A stretch of DNA of 64,000 bases from contig NZ_LN879502.1 of the NCBI RefSeq assembly GCF_001499655.1, positions 1,426,001 through 1,490,000 of the forward strand, read 5' to 3'. Origin of the DNA: Candidatus Protochlamydia naegleriophila (lineage in GTDB: Bacteria; Chlamydiota; Chlamydiia; Chlamydiales; Parachlamydiaceae). The position numbers and the translations under genes are program-made. The notes under the pieces were generated by a model that ran no database searches, had not been told where the DNA came from, and was given only the letters and a program-made list of their open reading frames with translations. Position 1 is the first letter of the stretch, and each line of letters starts with the position of its first letter. Of the stretch, positions 8,791 through 17,879 are shown one piece after another.

Positions 8791-9326
8791 ATGACTTATT
8801 ATTTTTCTGATTCCTATTTTGACAGCACGAATCGTGTAGATTGGACTATTAAGACTCCACGCTAAGCATATATTGGGATGAGGTAAAGCATGAAGGGGAT
8901 TTGAATCTGAAAAATGCCAACCTAGTCAAAACGGCAGAAGCGACAGGATCTATTTATTAAGTTTGCATGCATGTCCTCATGTTCAGTCGGTTAGGGCAGT
9001 AGGCCCAGTAACAATTGTACATTCGTCAATCAAAGGAGATGTGTACACCGACCAAGAGGCGAGTATTCATCAATCTCGAATAAGGGGGGGGTAACGGCTT
9101 TTGCAAAACGCCTCATCATAGAAAGATCTTCTGTTCATATAATTATCTTACAATCATCAGACGGGACCAATACGGGACCAATGAGGAACCACCTGTGATT
9201 CTCCTGAAGGACTCTAACATTGGAACAATTATCTTTAGAGGGAGAGCTGGACGTGTGTATGGAACCAATTCTGAAATTGTACGCAAGCTTGTCAACGGCA
9301 TAGTGGAGCCTTTTTTACTTGAGTAG
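8791..9326 (+). pseudogene. Frameshifted remnant of a beta-helical, polymer-forming-like protein
   Basis: An ATG three bases after the glycosyltransferase opens a frame (MTYYFSDSYFDSTN...) that stops after 27 codons. The reading continues in other frames: GDLNLKNANLVKTAEATGS, then SSIKGDVYTDQEASIHQSRI, then EPPVILKDSNIGTIIFRGR, ending VNGIVEPFLLE-stop at 9326. At least three frame changes are needed. The last one coincides exactly with an 11-base tandem duplication (9161-9171 and 9172-9182). The short repeating pattern with GD/KG turns resembles bactofilin or other right-handed beta-helix proteins, but the family call is tentative. It probably was the second gene of an operon with the glycosyltransferase. 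Confidence 0.65.
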
Positions 9327-9399
9327 AGGCCTTTTTTTCGCAAACATTCATTTTGTCTTAATGCCTTTGCTTCGGAAAATTAAAGCCCCACGGGAGAGT

Positions 9400-10728
9400 C
9401 TAAGGCCTTCTTGTAAAGTTATTTAATGTTTTATTCAAAACCAGTTGAGCCGTCTGCTTAAGCCCTTTTTCGGCAACTTGGTTAGAAACAAATGTGGAGA
9501 GCGTTTTTAGGTCTTTGTAGTGCAAAGAAGGAGCGGGCTGTTTGGCAAAGTGAGCAATCATCTCTTCAACGGGTTTGATGACGATATCCCATTGGAATTG
9601 GGGGCTAAAAGCTTCCAGGTTCGCTTTGATCTTGTCCATCTGTTCGGGGTTGTCAATTAAAGTTTCAATTGCTTCTGCCAGAGCCTGTTCGTCCTGATAA
9701 GGGACGACTTTTCCAAGTTTATGCTGATCAATCAACTCTGCAAAGGAGTCGCCGGCTGTTGCAAGAATGGGAAGCTTTGTCCAAATATAGTCCAGCATGC
9801 GGGTTCGAAATGAGTAGCGCGTCTCTAGATGGTCAAAGTGGGTAGATACTCCGATCGTAGCATCTAAAAGACTATTATGCCGCTCTTCGTAGGGAACCCA
9901 GCCATGGTTGAAAAATACGGAGCGATCCAACTCTCCCAATTCTTTTGCCAATCGTATGGCTTCTACCGACATGGCCATTTCTGGGACGCTAGGATCGGGA
10001 TTTTTAATGCCCATGAAGACGAGCTTAATGTCGGAGCGATGCTTGCTAAGGCTTGCAACTGCGCGAATAAGACTTAAGGGATCAAACCAATTCCAAATGC
10101 CGCCTCCCCACAAAAGAATTTTGTCTTGAGCCGAGAATCCATACTTTTCTCGGAGACCCGGGCCTGTTTTTACGGGCGCCTCTTTCGGAAGGCCGAAGGG
10201 GACAACGTCGATGAGTTGTCTTAAGCTATTGTTTTGGTCATAGCTGGAGAATGTGATGAGCTTTTGTCCCAATAAAAAACCCATCCATAAATCACGCTGC
10301 TTTTCGCTTGCACATAAAATCGCGTCAGCCATTTTAAAGTTGAAAATCAGATGGTTCAAAGAAGAATTCAGTCGCTCGTTTCGAACCTTGTCTGGATCGC
10401 GCTTAAAAAGTTCTAATAATTCTAAGGGAATAGGATCGTAGGCATCGATAATAATTTTAATTCCATATTTTTTGGCTTGCCAAGCCATCGATAGCGTTAG
10501 ACCCTGTGTAATCATCACGTCAGCATATTTAATCCACTGAGTTAGGCCTGAATCGCGTTTAGCTATAATTTTAAATCCCTCTCCTTCAATTGCCGTTTGA
10601 TTAGGAGTGACCAACACGACTTTATGTTTTTGGCTAAGAGATTTGGCAAATTCCCAGCTCCGAATGGCTGGCCCAGCCATGGCTTTACCTACGACATTAG
10701 ATGTATAAATGAGAATTGTTGCCATCAC
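9400..10728 (-). CDS. GT4-type glycosyltransferase
   Basis: A 442-residue GT-B fold glycosyltransferase. The N-terminal half has VGKAMAGPAIRSWEFAKSLS, the usual acceptor-side beginning. The C-terminal half has the donor-binding stretch KILLWGGGIWNWFDPLSLIR and RYSFRTRMLDYIWTKLPILA, as seen in family 4 enzymes that use nucleotide-activated sugars. The start is either the GTG at 10728 or the adjacent ATG at 10725. It is convergent with the pseudogene remnant and sits between other glycan genes, so a role in LPS or surface polysaccharide synthesis is likely. Donor and acceptor are unknown. Confidence 0.85.
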   Translation of the reverse strand: MMATILIYTSNVVGKAMAGPAIRSWEFAKSLSQKHKVVLVTPNQTAIEGEGFKIIAKRDSGLTQWIKYADVMITQGLTLSMAWQAKKYGIKIIIDAYDPIPLELLELFKRDPDKVRNERLNSSLNHLIFNFKMADAILCASEKQRDLWMGFLLGQKLITFSSYDQNNSLRQLIDVVPFGLPKEAPVKTGPGLREKYGFSAQDKILLWGGGIWNWFDPLSLIRAVASLSKHRSDIKLVFMGIKNPDPSVPEMAMSVEAIRLAKELGELDRSVFFNHGWVPYEERHNSLLDATIGVSTHFDHLETRYSFRTRMLDYIWTKLPILATAGDSFAELIDQHKLGKVVPYQDEQALAEAIETLIDNPEQMDKIKANLEAFSPQFQWDIVIKPVEEMIAHFAKQPAPSLHYKDLKTLSTFVSNQVAEKGLKQTAQLVLNKTLNNFTRRP

Positions 10729-11171
10729 ACGACCTGCTGGAAAAGGAATAAATGGTTAGAGAGTAAAAGAGCTCACTTTTTTTGCCAAATTTTTTCTGCT
10801 ACTCAACTTGATATTGAGCGCGAAGATTGCATCTTATGATTCATAAAACACTTTCAACTGTACTTTTCTACGAATTGCATTTAAGGAATTAGCGCAAGAA
10901 AGGGAAGCGGTGATGCAGCTTTAGCTTTCAAGCGAAGAGCAAGTGCCACATACTATTGTGGAGCTCTACAGACTAATGACACATGCTTTATTTCTTGCTT
11001 TAAGGGTATGTTGTAATGTTGAGTTCCTTTTTTAAAGGAAAAACTATAAGGCTCTGTTAATTTCTTATTAAGAAACATTTTTTGATAGCTTATATCGAAT
11101 GCATTTTATATAATCAACCCTAATGTTTTATTACAAGATTAATGAATTCTATTTAATAAGGTTTGATTGAG
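10729..11171. other. Non-coding gap between divergent genes
   Basis: About 440 bases between the GT4 gene and the first proline-rich paralogue. The right half is AT-rich and should hold the promoter of the rightward gene. An AAGG ribosome site lies ten bases before the ATG at 11172. I see no convincing small gene or structural RNA. Confidence 0.4.
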
Positions 11172-12620
11172 ATGTTAACTTTAACGACCTGGGAAAATTA
11201 TAGTATAACGGCTGGTGTGACTAAAACATTGGCTGAACTAAATCAACCAAAAGAAGCTAAGTATCTTATTATTACGGCTCCTACGGCGCGTATTGCTGGA
11301 GTTGTATTGATACCTTTAGCCGCAATCGGCGACGCTTTTGCCCATCTGACATCAGCTACAGGGAAAATATTAACGGGCGTCATCGTTTCTCCTTATAATT
11401 CTTTAGCGGTGGCTTTTTTCCCTGATGGTGCTATTTCCATCGACTATGAATTGTCTTCTGCGCTTGTCCACATCATTCGCGTCATCCAAAGTTTGTTTGA
11501 TGGGATCGTGCTTCCCTTTATCTGCCTTTTGAATCCAGCTCGTGCAGACCAGTATATGCATCATCGTTTAGGAGAAGCCCCCGCACCAACTTTATCTAGA
11601 GCTCAATTGGCAAGAGAGATCAACGAGGTGAATGAAGCTGCAATAAGAAAAAGGCAGATTGAAGAGTTGAAAAGGCAAATCAGGTTAGCAGGAGAAAGGC
11701 GTGGGCCAGTTCCACCCCAGAGCACTCCTCCTGTATCCAATCCATCGACAATGACATCGCCTTTCCGCAATCCAAGGCAGCAGCTTGATATGGCAACTCC
11801 TTTGAAGCGTGTAGATCAGCATAGACAAATGCAAACTCCGATTCGGGTTCCGCTACCAACTCCGACGCAGACTCCGATTACAGTGGTGCACACGCCAATT
11901 CCTCAACCTCCAACGCCACCCCAACCCCCAGTCCCTCAGCCCCCAATGCCGAATCCTACACCGATGTCAACTACGGCTCCAACGATTCCTGGAAGCCCTG
12001 CAGTTATAGAGCCCCCGCCTTCTTCTAGTGCTGATAGAGTGTCGATGTTAGAGGACATAAAGAAATCTGCAGTGCCTCTAAAAAAGGCAATAAAGGCAAT
12101 AACTCTAACTAAAAAAGATGATGAGATACTTAAAAACGAATGTTTGGTTTATCTCGTTCTTGAAGCTTTGCCTAAGGTAGGCCAACTATTGAATCTGATT
12201 GAATCTAAACTTCAAAGTCACGCGGAAGGAGACTTTTTTGCTTTCACCCAAGCTTGTGAAATTGAAAGTGACGATAGTTGGGACGATGAATCGGATGATG
12301 AATCTAACCCCCAGCCTCTCCCAATGTTGCCAAATGGTTCTTATCCTATCGAGTTCTCGCTGGAGAGTCAACTACTTCACCTCTTGCAAAATGCGATCAG
12401 TGACAAGGTTGTTTTTAGCCATGCCGAGTTGAAAGATCTAGGTAATTATTACCTTAACTTTAAAAAAGAAATGGAAAAAGTTATTAAGCTTAAGTCTAGA
12501 AATCCTGAAACTCCAGGTCTGCGTGAAAATGCTATTTTGATTTCACATGGATTGAATGTAGCTCAGTGGAATAGTATGGTTCAACGCAAAGATTTTAGCA
12601 ATATTGAAGCTGGAAACTAA
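11172..12620 (+). CDS. Proline-rich membrane protein, paralogue 1 (putative secreted effector or Inc)
   Basis: About 482 residues. The start is placed at the ATG at 11172 because an AAGG site suits it, whereas an upstream TTG at 11163 has none at useful distance. Residues 1-135 are a conserved hydrophobic module with two blocks (ARIAGVVLIPLAAIGDAFAH, and SALVHIIRVIQSLFDG followed by LPFICLLNPARA). A coil with many Arg and Glu follows, then a Pro/Thr-rich linker (about 175-290), and a charged C-terminal helical region with an acidic run (ESDDSWDDESDDES). The N-terminal module is shared closely with the next gene. A bilobed hydrophobic N-terminus plus a disordered tail fits chlamydial inclusion-membrane or host-directed proteins, but that is inference. 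I recognise no named family. Confidence 0.7.
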   Translation: MLTLTTWENYSITAGVTKTLAELNQPKEAKYLIITAPTARIAGVVLIPLAAIGDAFAHLTSATGKILTGVIVSPYNSLAVAFFPDGAISIDYELSSALVHIIRVIQSLFDGIVLPFICLLNPARADQYMHHRLGEAPAPTLSRAQLAREINEVNEAAIRKRQIEELKRQIRLAGERRGPVPPQSTPPVSNPSTMTSPFRNPRQQLDMATPLKRVDQHRQMQTPIRVPLPTPTQTPITVVHTPIPQPPTPPQPPVPQPPMPNPTPMSTTAPTIPGSPAVIEPPPSSSADRVSMLEDIKKSAVPLKKAIKAITLTKKDDEILKNECLVYLVLEALPKVGQLLNLIESKLQSHAEGDFFAFTQACEIESDDSWDDESDDESNPQPLPMLPNGSYPIEFSLESQLLHLLQNAISDKVVFSHAELKDLGNYYLNFKKEMEKVIKLKSRNPETPGLRENAILISHGLNVAQWNSMVQRKDFSNIEAGN

Positions 12621-12767
12621 ACCATTTTCTAGATTAAATGCTTTATGGTTTTGCTAGAGTGCGTTGATTTTAGAATTTAAATCATTTTTATTACCTCTTT
12701 TACATGATTACTGAATCGTCGAAAATGATTAGTTTTTAAATTATAAAAAAATTAGGTTTGCCTTGTT

Positions 12768-14324
12768 ATGAATATAAACTTAACAGTTTTAGAAAATTTT
12801 AGTCTTACAGCAGAAGTGGCTAAATCCATGGCCCAATTAAATGAGGCCAAATATCCGATCTTGGCTGTTCCATCCTCTCGCATTATTGGATTGACAATTC
12901 TCCCCCTAGCCGGGATTGCAGATGCGTTTGCTCATCTTTCTCTTGGAGCTGGGAAACTAGCAACAGGCATCATCGTTTCTCCTTACAATACTTTGGCCGT
13001 GACCTTTTTTCCGAGCTATGCAATTGCGGCTGACTTTGAGCTCTCTTCTGCACTTGTCCATCTCATTCGGGTCATTCAGTCTTTGTTTGATGCTGTAACG
13101 CTTCCCTTTATTTGCCTTTTGAATCCAGCTCGTGCACATAAAATGACGAGCCATCGTTTACCCCCAGAAGCATCTTCTGAAGCTGGAGCACCTTCTGAGA
13201 ATTTGGAAAGACAAAGAGAGAGGAATGAGCAAGAAGAAGAAATTCGAAACTTAACTAATCGTCTTCGTGAATTGGAAGCGGAAAATTCACACCCTCTTTC
13301 GGGTGCACAGCCTCCCCAACCAACAGGTAATCCACAACCAAGTAATCCACCACCGCCACCACCAAGTAATCCACCGCCGCCACCACCAAGTAATCCACCA
13401 CCGCCACCACCAAGTAATCCACCGCCACAGCAGCCGCGAATTCCAACAGTTTCAGGAGGTGGCAATCCTTCAAGAGGTGGAGCTACAGGATCACAACCAT
13501 CTGCTCAGACAAGTAGTCCTCCTCCAGTAGATACTGTACCAGAAACTCCTCGTCAACCACTAAGCCTGCTTGAACAAATTAGGCTGGGTACCCGCTTAAG
13601 AACGCCGAGAGTCGCTGAAATACCTAAGCAACTAGTAAAATGCCATGAGGATTTCATCAATGATGCTCTAAAATTTGGCCTATTCACGCGCGATACAAGT
13701 GCATTTGATGATTTGATTGAGAACCTTGAATGGTTGGATAATCATGATGAAGATCGCTATGAGCAAGAACGGATCAATTCAATTTTGAATGACGAGCTTG
13801 TGAAAGAGATGATGATTGTGAAAGGCAAAACAACTCTTGTGAAGAGCGAGGTGAAAGCCTTGAGAGCCTACTTCCAGATTTTCAAGAAAAAGGTGGATGA
13901 TAAGAATGATGCGATACGAGAGAGCTTAAGACAATCCCAGGAAGAAGCTGCTAGGCTAGCTGCACTACAGCCAAAGCCAATTGTTATAGAGCCTGTAGAA
14001 ACACCATTGGTTAAAAAACAAAAAGAATTGTTAGAGAAGTTAATCATTAAAGGCAGTCATGACTTGCAAACAGCGATTGGTTCGCTGGGCTTAGTTAAAA
14101 ATGGCCAACTACAGCAAAATTTCCGCGATGCAAATGGCAAGCTCCATCCAAAAGACCGCTTTGGAGATATAAATGTGTTTATCGCTAAATACAATAGTTT
14201 GGTTGGAAAGATTAACTCTATGCAAGCTCTCGCAGGTTTTGATTCTGATGCTGATTTTAGTTCTGAACAAATGAGGAATGTCCAAATCATCCTCGAGTCT
14301 CTTAGAAATGTTCTTGGAAAATAA
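12768..14324 (+). CDS. Proline-rich membrane protein, paralogue 2 (putative secreted effector or Inc)
   Basis: A 518-residue tandem paralogue of the preceding gene, which starts about 1.6 kb upstream. The hydrophobic N-terminal module (residues 1-128) matches it block by block: SRIIGLTILPLAGIADAFAH, then IIVSPYNTLAV, then SALVHLIRVIQSLFDA and LPFICLLNPARA. The middle differs. It has a short coiled coil (ERQREREQ-like, about 145-175) and then a tract of SNPPPPPP repeats (residues about 192-221), encoded by a 24-base tandem repeat. The C-terminal 220 residues are charged and helical. No ribosome site is visible before the ATG. A hairpin terminator follows the stop. Function is unknown, and an effector or inclusion-membrane role is inferred from architecture. 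Confidence 0.7.
   Translation: MNINLTVLENFSLTAEVAKSMAQLNEAKYPILAVPSSRIIGLTILPLAGIADAFAHLSLGAGKLATGIIVSPYNTLAVTFFPSYAIAADFELSSALVHLIRVIQSLFDAVTLPFICLLNPARAHKMTSHRLPPEASSEAGAPSENLERQRERNEQEEEIRNLTNRLRELEAENSHPLSGAQPPQPTGNPQPSNPPPPPPSNPPPPPPSNPPPPPPSNPPPQQPRIPTVSGGGNPSRGGATGSQPSAQTSSPPPVDTVPETPRQPLSLLEQIRLGTRLRTPRVAEIPKQLVKCHEDFINDALKFGLFTRDTSAFDDLIENLEWLDNHDEDRYEQERINSILNDELVKEMMIVKGKTTLVKSEVKALRAYFQIFKKKVDDKNDAIRESLRQSQEEAARLAALQPKPIVIEPVETPLVKKQKELLEKLIIKGSHDLQTAIGSLGLVKNGQLQQNFRDANGKLHPKDRFGDINVFIAKYNSLVGKINSMQALAGFDSDADFSSEQMRNVQIILESLRNVLGK
13341..13430 (+). repeat. 24-base tandem repeat encoding SNPPPPPP
   Basis: Units begin at 13341, 13365, 13389 and 13413, the last one partial. Each reads AGTAATCCA followed by proline codons, and differences are limited to third positions (CCA/CCG). 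The unit length is a multiple of three, so copy number can change without breaking the frame. Confidence 0.9.
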
Positions 14325-14337
14325 TTCCTTTTTTCAA

Positions 14338-14364
14338 ACCTATGGCGGCATGGCCGCCATAGGT
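14338..14364. terminator. Hairpin terminator between convergent genes
   Basis: A perfect 12-base inverted repeat (ACCTATGGCGGC, loop ATG) lies 14 bases after the stop of the second proline-rich paralogue and downstream of the convergent rhamnosyltransferase-like gene. A T-rich stretch is close on the upper strand. Confidence 0.7.
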
Positions 14365-14492
14365 CCATTCCTTGATTTTCCCAATTTATATAATTGTGTT
14401 TTAAGATAATTTGAAATTTTAACACCTTAATTTAATAAGAAAAATTTCATTTAGGTGGATTTGAACATCAACCTCTTCATATTCTGTGTTTT

Positions 14493-15422
14493 TTAAGCCT
14501 TTTTCACTAAGGCTTTTAAGCTGCGCATTAAACCTTGTTTAAAAAAGCCATGCTTAATTACCAACTTCTTTTGTTTAAAGTAGCTCTGTTCCCTTAAAAC
14601 GGCGTAAGCTTTTAGGACTTCAACCCTTGAAGGTGATAAAAGTGAGTGATAGCGTTCAAGCAATTGCTGCGCTTGGCGATGCGTACAATGGCAGCACGCA
14701 ATCTTTTTTTGCCGGTCTTTATTTGATTGCGACCAATACTTTCTAAAGCTATATTTTTTTGCCCCTGTATCATTGGATCCGTGTTGACGATAAAGCAGGG
14801 TTGGGTCTTCGACAATTCCAATATAGCCAAAGCAAGCGGCTACTAAGGCAATCCACCAATCATGCATGACTATTTGAGGCGGAATTGGCTGTGCTAAATC
14901 GGCTAGTGGGCGATTCATCATCATCGTACAACCGGTTACGTTATTTTGCATCAAGAGGCGATTGAGTCCTGTTAGACGGGGATTAAGACCCATATAGCGC
15001 CAAAAGGAGTGGGCGATTACCGTTAAATCTTTTTCTGCTACAGCAAGATCTGTATGCACGAGCAGGGGAACCGCAGATCCATATTGTTTTTCCAAAGCTT
15101 GCATTTGTGCAAGGCTGCGCTCCAGCTTACTAGAGAGCCATTTATCGTCTTGATCGGCAAAGCATATATAGGAAGCCTTAGAGGCTTTCAATAGTTCCGA
15201 GAAATTTTGGGCGATCCCTACATTCTTGTCGCTTGGAAGCACAGTAATTTTCTCTGGATACAAGTTGGCCCAGTGCTCAATAAGAGGGCGCGTTTGGTCG
15301 GAAGAACAATCGTCTCTTATCCATAAATGAAAATCAGAGTGTGTTTGTTCGAAGATAGAGCTCAACTGTTCTTCGAGGAAGGCTGCCCCCTGGTAGGTTG
15401 CAAGTAATATATCAATGCTCAT
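14493..15422 (-). CDS. GT2 glycosyltransferase, rhamnosyltransferase-like
   Basis: A 309-residue family 2 enzyme. It starts MSIDILLATYQGAAFLEEQL and continues with WIRDDCSSDQT, the DXD-like FADQDDKW and VMHDWWIAL. This set is characteristic of rhamnosyl or related hexosyltransferases of O-antigen synthesis. The C-terminus is basic (KKLVIKHGFFKQGL). It stands alone, convergent with the proline-rich genes. It probably adds a sugar to a lipid-linked glycan on the inner membrane face. Donor specificity cannot be read from the sequence. Confidence 0.85.
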   Translation of the reverse strand: MSIDILLATYQGAAFLEEQLSSIFEQTHSDFHLWIRDDCSSDQTRPLIEHWANLYPEKITVLPSDKNVGIAQNFSELLKASKASYICFADQDDKWLSSKLERSLAQMQALEKQYGSAVPLLVHTDLAVAEKDLTVIAHSFWRYMGLNPRLTGLNRLLMQNNVTGCTMMMNRPLADLAQPIPPQIVMHDWWIALVAACFGYIGIVEDPTLLYRQHGSNDTGAKKYSFRKYWSQSNKDRQKKIACCHCTHRQAQQLLERYHSLLSPSRVEVLKAYAVLREQSYFKQKKLVIKHGFFKQGLMRSLKALVKKA

Positions 15423-15795
15423 GTAAGTCTTAGGATCGGGTTTTAGGAATTTAAATAATGAGGCAATTTAAGAAGGTAAAAGTTTTATTATTTCTCATAA
15501 AAAATTTAACAACTTTCAGCTTGTACGTCTTGCTACCTCATTGTACAAAGTCACCCTTATAGATAGGGGATGAGAACCTCATAGCTATGCAAATCGTTTA
15601 CAATTTGAAAGTTATTATCTAACAATTTTCCTTTTCCATGATAGCGGCTATTTACAAATTCACCCACGTATTTTTTGACATTAAAGAATGTGCTTTAAAA
15701 TGAAAAATAGTGTTAATTCAATGAGTTTTTGAGTGTTTTGTAGCCCAGTCTTTGTTATAAAAAAATCAACAGCATTTTATCCTATAGCAGGTTTT
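15423..15795. other. Non-coding gap
   Basis: AT-rich sequence between divergent genes that should contain both promoters. I see no RNA gene. A weak upstream extension of the next frame from a GTG at 15733 is possible but lacks a ribosome site. Confidence 0.35.
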
Positions 15796-16143
15796 ATGAC
15801 TCACTTTTCTTTATCGTCTTTTCAATCAAATGAAATTCTTAACCCTTATAAACAGAGCGACATTACAAAAGAAAAATCAAAAAAGAAAGCCGGTCATAAG
15901 GCGAGGAAAAATACCATGACATTGCCAGAGGGATGTCTGACTTGTATGGCTACTAAGACCCCTCTGATTAGACAGAAAGTTTTTTGTAACCGTTGCGGCA
16001 TAGCAATTAGCAGAAAAGTTCGGGCTCTTCCTGAAGACGGAAACACAGATGCTAAGTGGCAAATTCTCAATATCATTGCTTCAGTGGCTCATAAAGAGCT
16101 GTATGAAGAAAATAGCTCTACAGACCTTTTAAAGAGCTTGTGA
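15796..16143 (+). CDS. Small protein with a four-cysteine zinc-ribbon-like motif
   Basis: About 115 residues from the ATG at 15796, which has an AGG four bases before it. The frame could instead begin at a GTG at 15733. The middle is basic (KEKSKKKAGHKARKN). The motif CLTC, followed 17 residues later by CNRC, looks like a metal-binding ribbon. I know no family for it. It ends five bases before the convergent M48 protease gene. It may be a nucleic-acid-binding or host-directed small protein, and the call rests on the cysteine pattern only. Confidence 0.5.
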   Translation: MTHFSLSSFQSNEILNPYKQSDITKEKSKKKAGHKARKNTMTLPEGCLTCMATKTPLIRQKVFCNRCGIAISRKVRALPEDGNTDAKWQILNIIASVAHKELYEENSSTDLLKSL

Positions 16144-16148
16144 CTTTG

Positions 16149-17165
16149 TTAGGACTGAGGCGGTGAAGGGCGTTGGGTGGAGCGCATGGAAAGATCTGTT
16201 AAATCAGTATACTTTCCTCCCTCAATTGCAGCAATGCGCTCTTCAATTGGAGGGTGAGAGGCAAATAGGCGCTGCCAGAATGAGGTATGTTCATTAAAGT
16301 ATAGGTGGGAAAAGGCTTGTCCGCTTTTTGGCATGTCTGAAATATTGTAGTGCTGGATTTTTCGTAAGGCATTGGCGATTCCATCTGGATTGCGAGTAAA
16401 TTGGACAGAGCTGGCGTCAGCCAGAAATTCTCTTTGCCGGCTTACCATGGCCTGCAAAATCGAACCAAAAAACCACATGATTGTGCCTGCTAATAAAAAA
16501 ATAACTGCTACAGCAGCGATTGGATTTCCGCCTTTGCGATCTTCGTCATCGCGGCGCGAGGTGTAAGAAAGTCCTTGCAACATCCTCAGTCCAATGTAGG
16601 AGACGATAAAAAATCCCATGATCATGGCTGCGACACGCATTCCAATCAGCATATCCCGGTTATAGATATGTCCAAATTCGTGCGCGAGAACGCCTTGCAA
16701 TTCATCGCGCTTAAGTGCCATTAAGCAGCCACGAGTCACTGTAATCGCAGCATTATCATAGGATGTACCGGCTGCAAATGCATTGATCTCTTGAGCTTCG
16801 AGAATGTAAACTGGAGGAACTGGTAAGGAGGTTGCCAAAGCAATTTCTTCCACAATATTGAGCAACTGCCTCTCTTTTGGATTCATGGTGTCGCGCTCCA
16901 CGAGTTGAGCTCCGACAGATTCTGCAACGTAGCTGCCTCCAGCTTGGAGGTAATTCATGTAATTGAAGCCCGCAGCACCCAAGATGATTGTTAAAAAGGC
17001 TAGGCCAATGTAGGGGAATTCACCTTGGTAGCCATCCGCCGCAAATGTCCTCATGGCCAACTCGGCCAAAACCGCAGTCGTAATCGTTAGGATGAAAAAC
17101 ACCGTTAGATACCAAGCAGTCTTAGATTTAGCCTCTCGCTGAGCTTCCCAAAAATTCATGGCCAT
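16149..17165 (-). CDS. M48-family membrane metalloprotease (HtpX-like)
   Basis: A 338-residue integral membrane zinc protease. The catalytic HEFGH (His162, Glu163, His166) lies between transmembrane pairs, and REFLADASSVQFTRNPDG supplies the third zinc-ligand region. Two hydrophobic segments at residues 18-35 and 54-72 precede the protease domain. It is longer than classic HtpX (about 290), as is common for the version paired with LemA. An AAGGA site seven bases before the ATG supports the start. It lies 99 bases downstream of lemA on the same strand. Family members degrade misfolded or damaged membrane proteins. Confidence 0.9.
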   Translation of the reverse strand: MAMNFWEAQREAKSKTAWYLTVFFILTITTAVLAELAMRTFAADGYQGEFPYIGLAFLTIILGAAGFNYMNYLQAGGSYVAESVGAQLVERDTMNPKERQLLNIVEEIALATSLPVPPVYILEAQEINAFAAGTSYDNAAITVTRGCLMALKRDELQGVLAHEFGHIYNRDMLIGMRVAAMIMGFFIVSYIGLRMLQGLSYTSRRDDEDRKGGNPIAAVAVIFLLAGTIMWFFGSILQAMVSRQREFLADASSVQFTRNPDGIANALRKIQHYNISDMPKSGQAFSHLYFNEHTSFWQRLFASHPPIEERIAAIEGGKYTDLTDLSMRSTQRPSPPQS

Positions 17166-17264
17166 AGTCGATTCCTTGATTCTATGCTCATCTCAATCAT
17201 AAAGCCTAAGTTTGAAAGCAATCTCGATCGATTACGCCAAACTTAGGTAACGTGTTTCTTTTAT

Positions 17265-17879
17265 TTAAGTAAAAGAGACTTTAGGTGCCTTTTTGGCTTG
17301 TTGATCGTCTACTTGAAAGAGTTCAACAGGGTGGTGCCCCAAGGCAGCCGCGAAAAGAACGGCTGGAAACTCTTGCTGGGTCGTGTTATAAAGCATAACA
17401 TTGTCATTGTAAGCTTGGCGAGCAAAAGCCACTTTGTTTTCTGTAGAGCTAAGCTCTTCTTGCAATTGCTGCATGTTTTCGCTAGCTCTTAACTGTGGAT
17501 AATTTTCGGCGAGGGCCATGATATTTGTAACGGCACCTCTGACAGCCGCATCTGCAGTAGCCAGATCTTTAATGGCGTTGGATGAACTTTCCGTTGGACC
17601 ACCGCTTTGCTGAATTTGAGAGCGGGCTGATTGTGCCTGATTGCGAGCATTAATGACCGATTCAAGCGTACCTTTTTCATAGCTCATATAGCCTTTGACG
17701 GCTTCTACGAGATTTGGAATGAGGTCATAGCGGCGCTGGAGTTGCACGTCGATTTGGCTCCAAGCATTATTGACCTGATTGCGCAGGCGAACTAGCGTGT
17801 TATAGATCCCAATACCCCATAAAACTCCTAGTACGACGAGTCCTAAGAGCACTAAGATGATAGTAGCTGCAGTAGACAT
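17265..17879 (-). CDS. lemA: LemA family protein
   Basis: A 204-residue protein with one N-terminal transmembrane segment (residues 5-25). The LemA core follows: LVRLRNQVNNAWSQIDVQLQ, then RRYDLIPNLVEAVKGYMSYE. The remainder is helical and ends with FPAVLFAAALGH. An AGGAGT site five bases before the ATG makes the start secure. LemA proteins are membrane-anchored helical bundles of uncertain biochemical role, very often encoded next to an M48 protease, as here. The pair is probably one operon transcribed leftward. Confidence 0.9.
   Translation of the reverse strand: MSTAATIILVLLGLVVLGVLWGIGIYNTLVRLRNQVNNAWSQIDVQLQRRYDLIPNLVEAVKGYMSYEKGTLESVINARNQAQSARSQIQQSGGPTESSSNAIKDLATADAAVRGAVTNIMALAENYPQLRASENMQQLQEELSSTENKVAFARQAYNDNVMLYNTTQQEFPAVLFAAALGHHPVELFQVDDQQAKKAPKVSFT

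Noticed and set aside
13076-13473. Glycine-rich (GGGLLGGGGGG) and valine-rich open frames on the lower strand
   Set aside because: They are the antisense of the SNPPPPPP repeat. Composition is explained by the repeat and no ribosome site precedes them.
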